54,750 nucleotides of DNA, from positions 1-54,750 of the forward strand of contig MPUH01000432.1 in assembly GCA_001970955.1 (NCBI GenBank), in the 5' to 3' direction. A program made the position numbers and the translations under genes. The stretch is from Stentor coeruleus (Eukaryota; Ciliophora; Heterotrichea; Heterotrichida; Stentoridae). Shown here in pieces: positions 43,752-52,861 of the stretch (its first letter is position 1; every line of letters begins with the position of its first letter). The notes under the pieces are model-generated. The model was given only the letters and a program-made list of their open reading frames with translations. It made no database searches and had not been told where the DNA came from.

Positions 43752-44333
43752 TAAGAAATTATAATTATTATTATAGTTTTATGGTTTGGGGAATATGCAA
43801 GATTCGTACAATTTTTAGTATAAATTACTAAAAAATTATATGCAAAACCTTATTTCTTAATATAAATAAAATTTATGATTACATGATAAAAAAACTATCA
43901 TTTATGTTATTCAATTATTTTTAAAGTAATTTTAATATCAGCGTTTGATGTGTTTGCAATAAAAATGCTGGAGTTTGTTATCCCAAGAAAATTATGAAAG
44001 CAGAGAAATGTTGAATTTATAGTATTTTTATTGATTTCTTATAGTGAAAGTACTAGCAAAATGACAAGATTTTATCACTTAAAACCAAATCTGAAATTAT
44101 TTTCAATATTTTTCTATAATTTTTCCCAAAATCTGCAAAAAAGTTGTCCTATTTAACTAAATATAATCATCCTATAATAAAATTCTTTATCATATAATAA
44201 AATACAAATTTCAAATCAACTGATTCTAAAATATAATCCTTATACCTAATTACCCTCAATACTAACATTTATAACTAGAAAATTTATAACTTTCCTTATC
44301 ATCATAAAATTCTAAATAATATTCCTTACTATA
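43752..44333. other. Intergenic, AT-rich, no gene seen
   Basis: Lies between two minus-strand genes. C-rich towards 44200-44330 next to the kinesin 3' end; nothing else stands out. Confidence 0.5.
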
Positions 44334-46082
44334 CTATTCCTTTTTCTTAGCTCTTAAAATCAAATCAAGCAACTCCCTTTCCCTTTTCTGCAACTCATCA
44401 ACCTTATATTTTAACTGCGTATGAGTACTATGTAAACTCTTAATATCATCTGGATTTACATATGTATTATCTCCATATTTCGCTGTTATTTCTGAATTCT
44501 CTTGTTGCAAAGAATTTAAGCGTTTTTTCAAATTCGCATTTTCATTAATCAACGTATTAATTGTATAATCCTGAGATATTTTAGGTCGACCTTCATCTTT
44601 TAACCCCGCTCCAACAAAAGTTGATTCAAGATTTTCAAGTTTAACATAAAGGTTTTGATTTTCAATCATAAGTTTATGATAGTTTTTTTCAGCATTTTCT
44701 CTTTCTTCTCTAAGTTTTAAGTTTTCATCTCTTAAGGTGTTAACTTCAGCTTGATGTTGATGAATGTTTACTTCTTTGGGTGTTGCTGATTTAGAATTAG
44801 CATAATCGACCATTAATGGTGGAAGACCTCCTGCAGCTCTAGTTAGCTGCTCTCTAAGGTACTCGTTTTCCATTTTCAGAAAATGGACTTCGCGGCGGAG
44901 GTTTAGGATTAGGTGTTCTTGAGAATCTACTTGAAGAAGAGGTTTATTACGTATATTCATAGCTCTAGTTGCATAATTTAACGTACTAGCAGTTTCTTCT
45001 ACATATGATATTGCTGGAGATACACAAGCTATCATTAAAGCTCTACTCGATCCCCCTAATGAATCCATAAGCACCATAGTAAGCTTAGAATCCCTATATG
45101 GGACATGAGGTTTCAACCCTCTATATTTTTTATCCCCAAGCGATGATATAACTTTTCCTAACACAAAAAGCGACCTGTTTATATTTTTAGTTTCCACAAG
45201 CATACCCCCTGAACTTTGAGTTTCTTTCAATCTTTCACTTCCAGCCAAGTCAATAAAATAGCTTTTCCCATATCTTTTTATAGAATGTCCTTCTTCTGAT
45301 ATAATTTCACTAATAAAATAAGTCATTAATATAGAATGAGACCTTGAACTATCAGCATTAAGTTCATGACTACCACTTTTCCTATTACGCATACCTTCAT
45401 TTAACACAGCGATCATATCATCAATACTCAAACAATCAACAACCATTAATTCTTCAACAAAAAATCCTTGTTTTAAATTCCATCGACAATGTTTTACCCC
45501 AGAACTTGGATTTAATAAATCTCTTACTTGTTCATTATATATTTCGAAAAACCCTGATTTGACAAAAAACTTCTCATTTCTTGAATTCATTCTTTGCCAT
45601 ACATAACTGATTGATCTTGGTATAATCCCATCTGTTTCATCAGATACATAATCTGCTCTTCCTAATCTTTCTTCTGACCCTGCCATTGTGTAGGTTTTAC
45701 CACTTCCTGTTTGGCCATATGCGAAAATAGTACATGAATAACCATCAAGACTACTCTCAAGTAAAGATCCAACACCCGTTTCGGCAAAGACATGAGCCTG
45801 ATTTATGTTTTCTTCTAAGATCTGATGAAAAGCGTATTGTCTTACACTGTTTTTTTGCTTTAAATGTAAAAGCTGAGGGTTTTGAACTTCAATACAGTTA
45901 GTGTTCCCGGCAGAGAGTTCTTTTTGAGACATTGGTCTAATTCTTACACAAACTTTAACACTTTCTCCACCATCTTGTTCGAGCATTGATGAAGTTCCTG
46001 ATACTGAAGGTGGGTGGCTTGGGTTTTTATGTGAACCTGCTGATGAATGTTGTGAAGGAGGCACTTCAGATTTCATTTTCAT
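44334..46082 (-). CDS. Kinesin motor protein, N-terminal motor
   Basis: 582 residues. The motor domain spans ~40-385 with P-loop GQTGSGKT (123-130), switch I NADSSRSH (242-249), switch II DLAGSE (278-283) and the LNYATRAMNI end of the motor. The neck and stalk (~385-575) are coiled coil (LILNLRREVHFLKMENEYLREQL, LNSLQQENSEITAKYG). Residues 1-38 are Ser/Pro-rich. The neck sequence resembles KIF12-type kinesins, but the subfamily is an inference. The protein is short, with no recognisable cargo domain. It would move along microtubules towards plus ends. Met3 is an alternative start. No introns. Confidence 0.95.
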   Translation of the reverse strand: MKMKSEVPPSQHSSAGSHKNPSHPPSVSGTSSMLEQDGGESVKVCVRIRPMSQKELSAGNTNCIEVQNPQLLHLKQKNSVRQYAFHQILEENINQAHVFAETGVGSLLESSLDGYSCTIFAYGQTGSGKTYTMAGSEERLGRADYVSDETDGIIPRSISYVWQRMNSRNEKFFVKSGFFEIYNEQVRDLLNPSSGVKHCRWNLKQGFFVEELMVVDCLSIDDMIAVLNEGMRNRKSGSHELNADSSRSHSILMTYFISEIISEEGHSIKRYGKSYFIDLAGSERLKETQSSGGMLVETKNINRSLFVLGKVISSLGDKKYRGLKPHVPYRDSKLTMVLMDSLGGSSRALMIACVSPAISYVEETASTLNYATRAMNIRNKPLLQVDSQEHLILNLRREVHFLKMENEYLREQLTRAAGGLPPLMVDYANSKSATPKEVNIHQHQAEVNTLRDENLKLREERENAEKNYHKLMIENQNLYVKLENLESTFVGAGLKDEGRPKISQDYTINTLINENANLKKRLNSLQQENSEITAKYGDNTYVNPDDIKSLHSTHTQLKYKVDELQKRERELLDLILRAKKKE

Positions 46083-46413
46083 GATAATTAAATATTAAAC
46101 TAAATGCATTTAAAAATGAATTTTATAGGTTTTCAAATAAGAGTTGAAGTATTGAGAAAGGTTAGGAAAGGATTAGAGGATTTTAGGCGATGGGTTTTTT
46201 TGTTGTATGAGATAGATAAAATATAAGGAAATTTATAAGGAAGGCAAATACTTTTTGTATAAACATTTAAAGCTTTTATATTGTAAACTGAAATGATGTA
46301 GATTAATAAAAATTATGTGAATTTTACTGGAAATTATATGATACAGGAAGCTAAAAATCTAAACATTTACACCCAAACTCCTGTTTTTTCTAATCACAAA
46401 AGCAAAATTAATA
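46083..46413. other. Short intergenic region
   Basis: 5' flank of the kinesin gene; 46130-46250 is C-poor on the plus strand. Nothing else seen. Confidence 0.5.
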
Positions 46414-48390
46414 TTACAAAACTGCTCCCGCCCAAGATTTATTTACACTCAACGCCAAATCTCCAAGCGGAGTTTTAACAACCCTAACAAACTCTTTATA
46501 AAACAGCGAAACACTCACAAGGTCGTTAAAAACAGAAAAATCTACAGATTTCATCGATACCCTCTTCTTTTCGAATATTCCAGCAATCAACTCATCAACA
46601 ATTCTGAATATCTCTTACATAGCGCATTCTTTATAAATCAAAGTATTTTCAGGTAAAGCTTGTTCCATTCTATAAACTTCATCTGAAGTTAATTTCCCAT
46701 CACCTCTAGCATCATAAATATCAAAACCAAAATACCTTCCAACTAACTCATCTGTTAATATTTCATGTATTGTATTTAAAAACATAGGCTTTGTAATCTC
46801 TGAATTTTTGTTTTTAGTAAAATAATAAAAGTATCTTTCACTTATATAATCATTTACTGGACCAAAAATCTTTGGCCAATTAGAAACCATTGAGTTTTTT
46901 GATATAACTTTTTTATCATTTTCACTTTTATCTCTAAGGATTTCAAATTTATCACCCAAGTCTTTGACTTGGGCAAATGTAAAAAGGCTCATAGCTTGCT
47001 CGAGTTCTTTGTAGTATATAAGTTTTGGATCGTTTTGATAATCATCTGAAGCGTTTGTGTTTTGTGAAAGCTCAATGATTATATCTTCACTTTGTTTTCG
47101 AGATTTTATTATAGGGGTTGTTACTTCATGGCATTTTATTATATCGTAATTGCAAGTGTGTAGGAAGAGGTTGTATAAAAGCTGTGGACGGCCTTTGAAT
47201 TCGATTTTACAAAAATCTTCAAAGGTAAGAGCTTCAGGTTTTTCTGGGTGTATGGGTAGGACATCACGTTTTTTCGCATTTTCTTCGAATGCAGAAATTT
47301 CGCTGCTTAAAGACATGACACTTAGCCTCCTACCTTTTCTTGATATGTGGTTTTTTGAAGGTATCAACCCATGCTTTTTCATATCAAACATTGCTTGGAG
47401 TTTAACCAAATCCGAGTCGTAAATATCATCCCTTCTAACTTCTATAGCAGCATATGCATCTTGATAACAAATATATTTATCCCTATTAAAATCAAAAGCA
47501 TCAAAACATAAACTCATAAGTTTCTCATCAGGAGATGTGATCATCTTATCCATTTCCGAACAAAACTCTTCATAATTCGCTGACTTGAAATCAAAATACT
47601 TCGAAATCACTTCACTCATTTCTTGAGGTAACTTTTTAGCTAGAAATTGTTTAAAAAGGTAATTAGTCAACCTACATGATTTCAATGATGTACTTTGGGA
47701 ATTACACATTTCTTGAAAAATACTAACAATTTTATGATTGCTTCGATCAAGAATTATACGTTTTTGGTTGATTTTCTTTTTCCTTTTAGCCCTTGAAGTC
47801 GTTTGTGGGGTTTTTTCTTTTTTGACTTCTTGGATTTTTAATGATTGCAAAAACTCGAAAATCTTTGGTGGGCCATGATTTTCATAGACTTGGAACTCTT
47901 CATTAGAGATTTCTTCGCTGGTAGAACTGATATTTGTATCATTATAATAGATTTCTGTAATACACCTTTTTCCTGCTACAGACTTGGATTGTTGTCTGAG
48001 TTTTTTGTTTATAGAAAACTGGATATGTTTGTAATAATAAGAGTTAGGGCGGCATATACTTGGTTTTAAGAGACTAGAAGATGTGGCTGATTTTATGAAG
48101 TATTCATAGATTTTGAAATTTTTAAAGAGCTTGGTTAAGAAAGTTTGATATTCAGCTATATGTGGATCATCACTTAATTGGGCAGGCTCAGTAAAGACGG
48201 TATTGTTTTTTTTTTTGGGTTTATGTTTTGGTGCAGGTTTTGATATGTTTGATTTACTATGGATGCTACTCCACTCATCCTCTTCGATTATTTTTACAAG
48301 TTCTGAGAACTTGCCTCGATGAGCATTTTCGCTTTGGGACCTTGGCTGATAGTCTGAAATGCCTTGAAAAAAACCGATTCTTCTTTCCAT
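46414..48390 (-). CDS. EF-hand protein with a 3' intron, unknown family
   Basis: Exon 1 is 48390-46619. A 15-nt phase-2 intron at 46604-46618 (GTAAGAGATATTCAG) leads into exon 2, 46603-46414, giving 653 residues; read unspliced, the protein stops early after ECAM. Canonical-looking EF loops are DFNRDKYICYQD (300-311) and DARGDGKLTSDE (~561-572). The first ~210 residues are basic and disordered. Spliced exon 2 adds a helical end (VDELIAGIFEKKR, FNDLVSVSLFYKEFVRVV). Overall layout (EF-hands spread over a long helical protein, WPKIFGPVNDY segment) recalls PP2A B''-type subunits only vaguely, so I leave it unassigned. Likely calcium-responsive. Confidence 0.8.
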
Positions 48391-49358
48391 TGTTGTATTA
48401 GAGATGGCGGGTTTGGGAGTATTTTTTTTTAGGATGGGTTGAGTTTATATTATTTTAAGAATTTATGATTGGTTTGTAGATTATAGTGCTGAGTGGGTGT
48501 TAGGGTTATATGATTTTAAAAAAATTATTTTTTTAATTGAGTTTTGAAATTAAGGTTAAAGTTTTTTATTGATCTTTTGACTTCTGGTTTTTGGCTTTAT
48601 GAGAGGGAGTATATTAATTTTTATATTTTTGATAATGAGTTAAGATTTTAGGGAAGATTATGTTTAATATTTTTGATAATTGGCCAGTAAGTAAATTGTT
48701 GTGAGTAAAAATTAGATCAAAATGTGTGAAGCTGTTTTTAGGATAAAAATTATAGGAATGTTAAGATAATAGTCATATTTAAATTAGAGGTGTTATATGT
48801 GATAAGATATTTGCTCTACTGGAAATAAATATTTTTTATTATCCAAAGCAATCTTAAACAACTTTTATAGCTTTACTTAAGTTATAGATTATATAGTATA
48901 AGTGAATAACTAATATACTCGCAAACTTATACACATCACAATAATCCTTAATTTTAATTTACTTCCATTTTTATATTATCACTTTGGATACCTTTAAACT
49001 ATAATTTATGTATTTATTTGAGTTTTTGTATTTTCAATTTTGGTATATTCCACATAAAATACCTAATAAATAAATTTTATTTACAAAATCCAAATACAAA
49101 AACTGCATCATCACAAATGATCTTCATAATCAGCTGAAAAGTTTAATTTTATACCAAAAATTCTATTAAAAAAACTACATCAAAAATACTAAAAACTCAA
49201 TAAAACTCTATCTAAAAACAAAGTAAAAACCCATCTTTACTTTCACCTAAAAATTTCCTAAACCTTCATAAACAACAATATTCTTATTAAAAAAAAAAAA
49301 AATCCATATATCCTTATTCATATTTCCAAAACACCTATTCAATCTATTAATTTTCTAC
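48391..49358. other. Intergenic; C-poor upstream flank then AT-rich
   Basis: 48400-48740 is nearly free of C on the plus strand (upstream of the EF-hand gene) and contains GGGTGTTAGGG at 48495-48505. 49060-49340 is G-poor, the 3' flank of the 14-3-3 gene. No gene seen. Confidence 0.5.
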
Positions 49359-50105
49359 TTAGTCCCTATCAGCTTCTCCAGAAGTCCATAAGGTCAAATT
49401 GTCCTTAAGTAATTGCAATATCAGCGTTGAGTCCTTATAATTTTCTTCAGAAATATTATCCAGTTCAGGTATAGCTTCATCAAAAGCGCTCTTAGCCATT
49501 TCACAAGCTCTATCTTGCTCTCCTCTGATTTCATAGTAAAATACAGAAAAGTTCAAAGCTAGCCCCAGTCTAGTTGGGTGTGTTGGAGGTAGTTCATTTT
49601 TCGCAAGATCATATGCGGCTGTATAGCTGCTTTCTGCATTATTCGTCGCATTACTTTTCTGACTTCCTTGGGCAAATTCTGATAAATATCTAAAGTAATC
49701 ACCTTTCATCTTGTGATAAAACACTCTCGACTCAGAACTCGCTGCTTTTGGTAACAAATCACGATCTATTAACCCTAATACATCATTACAATATTTCGCT
49801 AACTCAGTTTCAATTTCAGTTTTATACCCTTGGGCTGAGGTTTTATTAGCAGTATTACTACGTCGATCTTCCTTTTGTTCTATAGAATTCAACACCCTCC
49901 ATGAAGTCCTCCTAGATCCTACAAAGTTCTTATAAGCCACAGAAAGGATATTTCTCTCTTCAACAGATAAATCTTGAGTTGATTTTGCTACAAAGGACTT
50001 GACGTATTCTATCATTTCTTGGTATCTTTCAGTCTGTTCAGCAAGTCTTGCCAAGTAAATTAGTTCTTCTTTTTCTAGTACTTCTAGATTGCTGATGTTT
50101 TTCAT
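49359..50105 (-). CDS. 14-3-3 protein
   Basis: 248 residues, the usual length. Diagnostic segments are [55 protein letters not shown] and [22 protein letters not shown]. The phosphopeptide-binding Lys/Arg/Arg/Tyr set is present (K of AYKNFVG, R of SRRTSW, R-Y of YFRYLSEF). 14-3-3 dimers bind phosphoserine/threonine motifs and modulate many partners in the cytosol. The C-terminal tail is short and acidic. No introns. The flank at 50106-50460 is C-poor on the plus strand. Confidence 0.97.
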   Translation of the reverse strand: MKNISNLEVLEKEELIYLARLAEQTERYQEMIEYVKSFVAKSTQDLSVEERNILSVAYKNFVGSRRTSWRVLNSIEQKEDRRSNTANKTSAQGYKTEIETELAKYCNDVLGLIDRDLLPKAASSESRVFYHKMKGDYFRYLSEFAQGSQKSNATNNAESSYTAAYDLAKNELPPTHPTRLGLALNFSVFYYEIRGEQDRACEMAKSAFDEAIPELDNISEENYKDSTLILQLLKDNLTLWTSGEADRD

Positions 50106-52143
50106 TTATATCCATGTATGAAAGAAATGATGATTTTAATGCTAGAAATCCTATATTATTAGGAGGAAAATAGGTTAAGATAGTGAGAGGAAAATGGAGG
50201 GAAATAGTGGATTTGAAGTAAAGATGGGTTTTGGATCATGAGATGTTTTGATTGGGAAAATATACTGAAAATATATGGAGGGAGTTTTATTTGGGGTTTG
50301 TGAGGAAAATAGAGTTTGGATGATGATTTGATGGAAGAAAAAATGATGGATTTTTGGTGGTTTTATGGATATGAGGGGTTTTTTTTGTGATTTTAAAGTG
50401 AGGTGGAAGGGAGGATTAATGAATTTTTTATGGGATTTTAGGCTTTGATATGAAGGTTTTGCTTTAAAGATAAAAATTAGGTTAGGAAGATGGTATGATA
50501 TAATATTTATTCAACAATGAAAACAGGAATTTAAGTTATAATATGATATAAAACTCTCTTTAAAAATACACAAAAACTTGGTATTGCAAAATTTAGCTCT
50601 CTTTCTCTTTATTACTTAATTCACCATACTAAGTATTCTTATGATTTCATTGAATATTTTTTAGTTAAAATTGTCATAAACAACATATAAAATTTCATCA
50701 TTAGCATATCATAATGATTTAAATAAATTTATATAAAAAATAATTGTGTTTTTACTATTGGGGGAATAAGTAACTTTATAATTATTTTCTTTTCTGATTA
50801 CTTCTATATATTAACTATAAGATAAATTATTTATGATTATTAAACTATACTATATTTTATTATTAAATTAGATACTGGAAAAGAGTAAAGTAAAGATATA
50901 AAAATTAGATTTAACGTATTTGATAGTCAAAATACCAAAAAACTATTGTTATTTGCAAAATAAAAGGAATAAAATATGTTTTTGAATTTTTGATATACAC
51001 TGTGTATTTGATAAGAAAGAAATGAGACCAAAATTAAAACTGAAGTAAAAGAATTATATAGGTATTTATGAAGATAAAAAAAGCCATAGGTAGAATTCTA
51101 AAAGAAGCCTACTGAAATAATTAAAATAACAAAGCTAATGATAAATAGATGCTAATATTAAAGTTTATAATATTTAATTATATTAAACTATGATAATAAT
51201 GATTATATTTGCCGGATAAATTTAATCTGCAAGATTTCTGAACGAATTTTAAAATATAGGCAAATTATACTGAGATGAAATTGAAAGAAAATCTTATTTT
51301 CTCAACACTATAAGATATATTAATTACTAGATAGAATTAAGACTTTCAGGGTATAAATTAAGCATACAATTTAATAAACCAAGTAGCGTCATAATGATTT
51401 TAGGTATAAATTTTAATATTTTGTTGTTTCTGTTCTAAATTTATATATTTTATATTCAACATTTTTTCAAATTATTACTATTAAATATTAGCTTCATATA
51501 CTTTTGATGAGTCTATTTGCTCAAGCTTTAATTTTTATTATTGAATAGTTAAGTCTCTTATTAAAATTTACTTGATCTTCGTATATGAATCAAAATCTCC
51601 TACTGTATGGATTAATATTTAGCATTAAATTTTTGTTTCTTTAATCAAATAAGCCCTAATGATATTAAATTAAAGGATTTCTAATACAATGATTTCATAT
51701 GATTTTTTAGAAATTATAACACTAGAAAAGTAAATACCTTAAAAGGAATCTAATCCTATAGTAAAAAAAATTTATATATAAACATATCACAAATAGTTGA
51801 TTCATATTGTAAAAAAAAGCCATTTATTTTCAAAAAAGTAATATTTAGCCTGAGATTTTAAGCTACCATAATAGCCTTATCTTTACTAGTAGATAAAAAG
51901 CTGATGTGTGATAGAAAAATTATCATTCCCATACAATTGTAATAAAATCCAAAGTTTATATATTATAAATCAAAGCATATATCGAATAAAAACTAGAATT
52001 ATTCTTAATTTGTTGAAAAATGATGAGAATCTGAATCTTATACTTTTTGCATCAAAACTAAGAAAAAAACATATTCGCAAACCAAATAAACTCGGAAAAT
52101 ATCTTTTATTTATAAAATCGTATAAAAGTTAAATTCTTCTAAA
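50106..52143. other. 2-kb spacer, no supported gene
   Basis: 50106-50480 is the C-poor upstream flank of the 14-3-3 gene. 50500-51900 is AT-rich without open frames. A 74-codon plus-strand frame at 51908-52132 (Lys/Ile-rich) has no recognisable feature. As a dead paralogue was found in the similar spacer at 8530-9110, relics of genes outside this window may be hidden here. Confidence 0.45.
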
Positions 52144-52398
52144 TTAAGAACTAGATGTTTTTAGACTTAAATTTTTAAGAACTTCAAGTATTAAGTGCTT
52201 GTTTAAATGGCTTCTAAGTTTATGCTGAGATTTGAAATTTATATAGCACTTGGAACAAAAGTTTATTTTTAAATTAGTGACTATCTCCGGAACAACTTTA
52301 AAAGGTAAAGAAACTTCACAAGGTGTTATAATGATAAGGCTTTGGTTTAGATTTGAGAATTGATATAAATTATCCAGCTGCTTTGGAGGATGCTTCAT
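52144..52398 (-). CDS. Small C2H2 zinc-finger protein
   Basis: 84 residues with one zinc finger of exact C-X2-C-X12-H-X3-H spacing (CSKCYINF...LRSHLNKH, ~48-68) and the conserved Phe and Leu of the hydrophobic core. The perfect finger in so short a frame makes it a likely real gene, though it could be part of a larger or broken one. DNA or RNA binding is possible; a single finger usually needs help. The flanks are AT-rich. Confidence 0.55.
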   Translation of the reverse strand: MKHPPKQLDNLYQFSNLNQSLIIITPCEVSLPFKVVPEIVTNLKINFCSKCYINFKSQHKLRSHLNKHLILEVLKNLSLKTSSS

Positions 52399-52565
52399 TT
52401 TTATTATAATATTTTATATTGAATATATATATATTGTCTGATTATTTATGCTATGATACTAAGTAAAAAATATTTTTTATTATGATTGATTAATGAATTA
52501 TTATAGAAGGGTAAATTATAAATATATGATAATTTAAGGATATATAGATTATAAAGTTTAAAGTA

Positions 52566-52690
52566 GGTGGTAGTTAAGGTGGTATAGTTTAAACCTTGTC
52601 CGATCGGGGTTTACTTGTCCTACGATCTCTTTTTTTAGGCAGATTCGGTATATTAAACCACTCGTTGTCGCTGATATATAGGCTAAGATA
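52566..52690. ncRNA. GC-rich island with T-run, candidate small RNA
   Basis: In a very AT-rich spacer this ~125-bp block is clearly richer in G and C. It contains AAACC...GGTTT and GATCG arms that can pair, two related words (CTTGTCCGATC and CTTGTCCTACGATC), and T7 at about 52630 that could end a Pol III transcript on the plus strand. I could not fold it as a tRNA or match it to 5S, U1-U6, SRP or RNase P RNA. The call is tentative. Confidence 0.25.
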
Positions 52691-52861
52691 AAAATATTAA
52701 AATTATTTTTTATTTGATTATACATAGAATAATTACATATAACTATAAAGGTATGAAGATTGATTGGTTTTCTTATGATTATATATAAAGAGATAAATAC
52801 ATATTTTTGAATTTATATTAAAAACCTAGACGAATTCATTAGTTTTTCTATAAATGATTAC

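Noticed and set aside
51908-52132. 74-codon Lys/Ile-rich plus-strand frame
   Set aside because: Could be a small gene, but nothing beyond length supports it.
52566-52690. tRNA or 5S rRNA at the GC-rich block
   Set aside because: A-box-like TAGTTAAGGTGG and 5S-like GGTGGTATAG are present, but no cloverleaf or 5S-length fold can be drawn on either strand.
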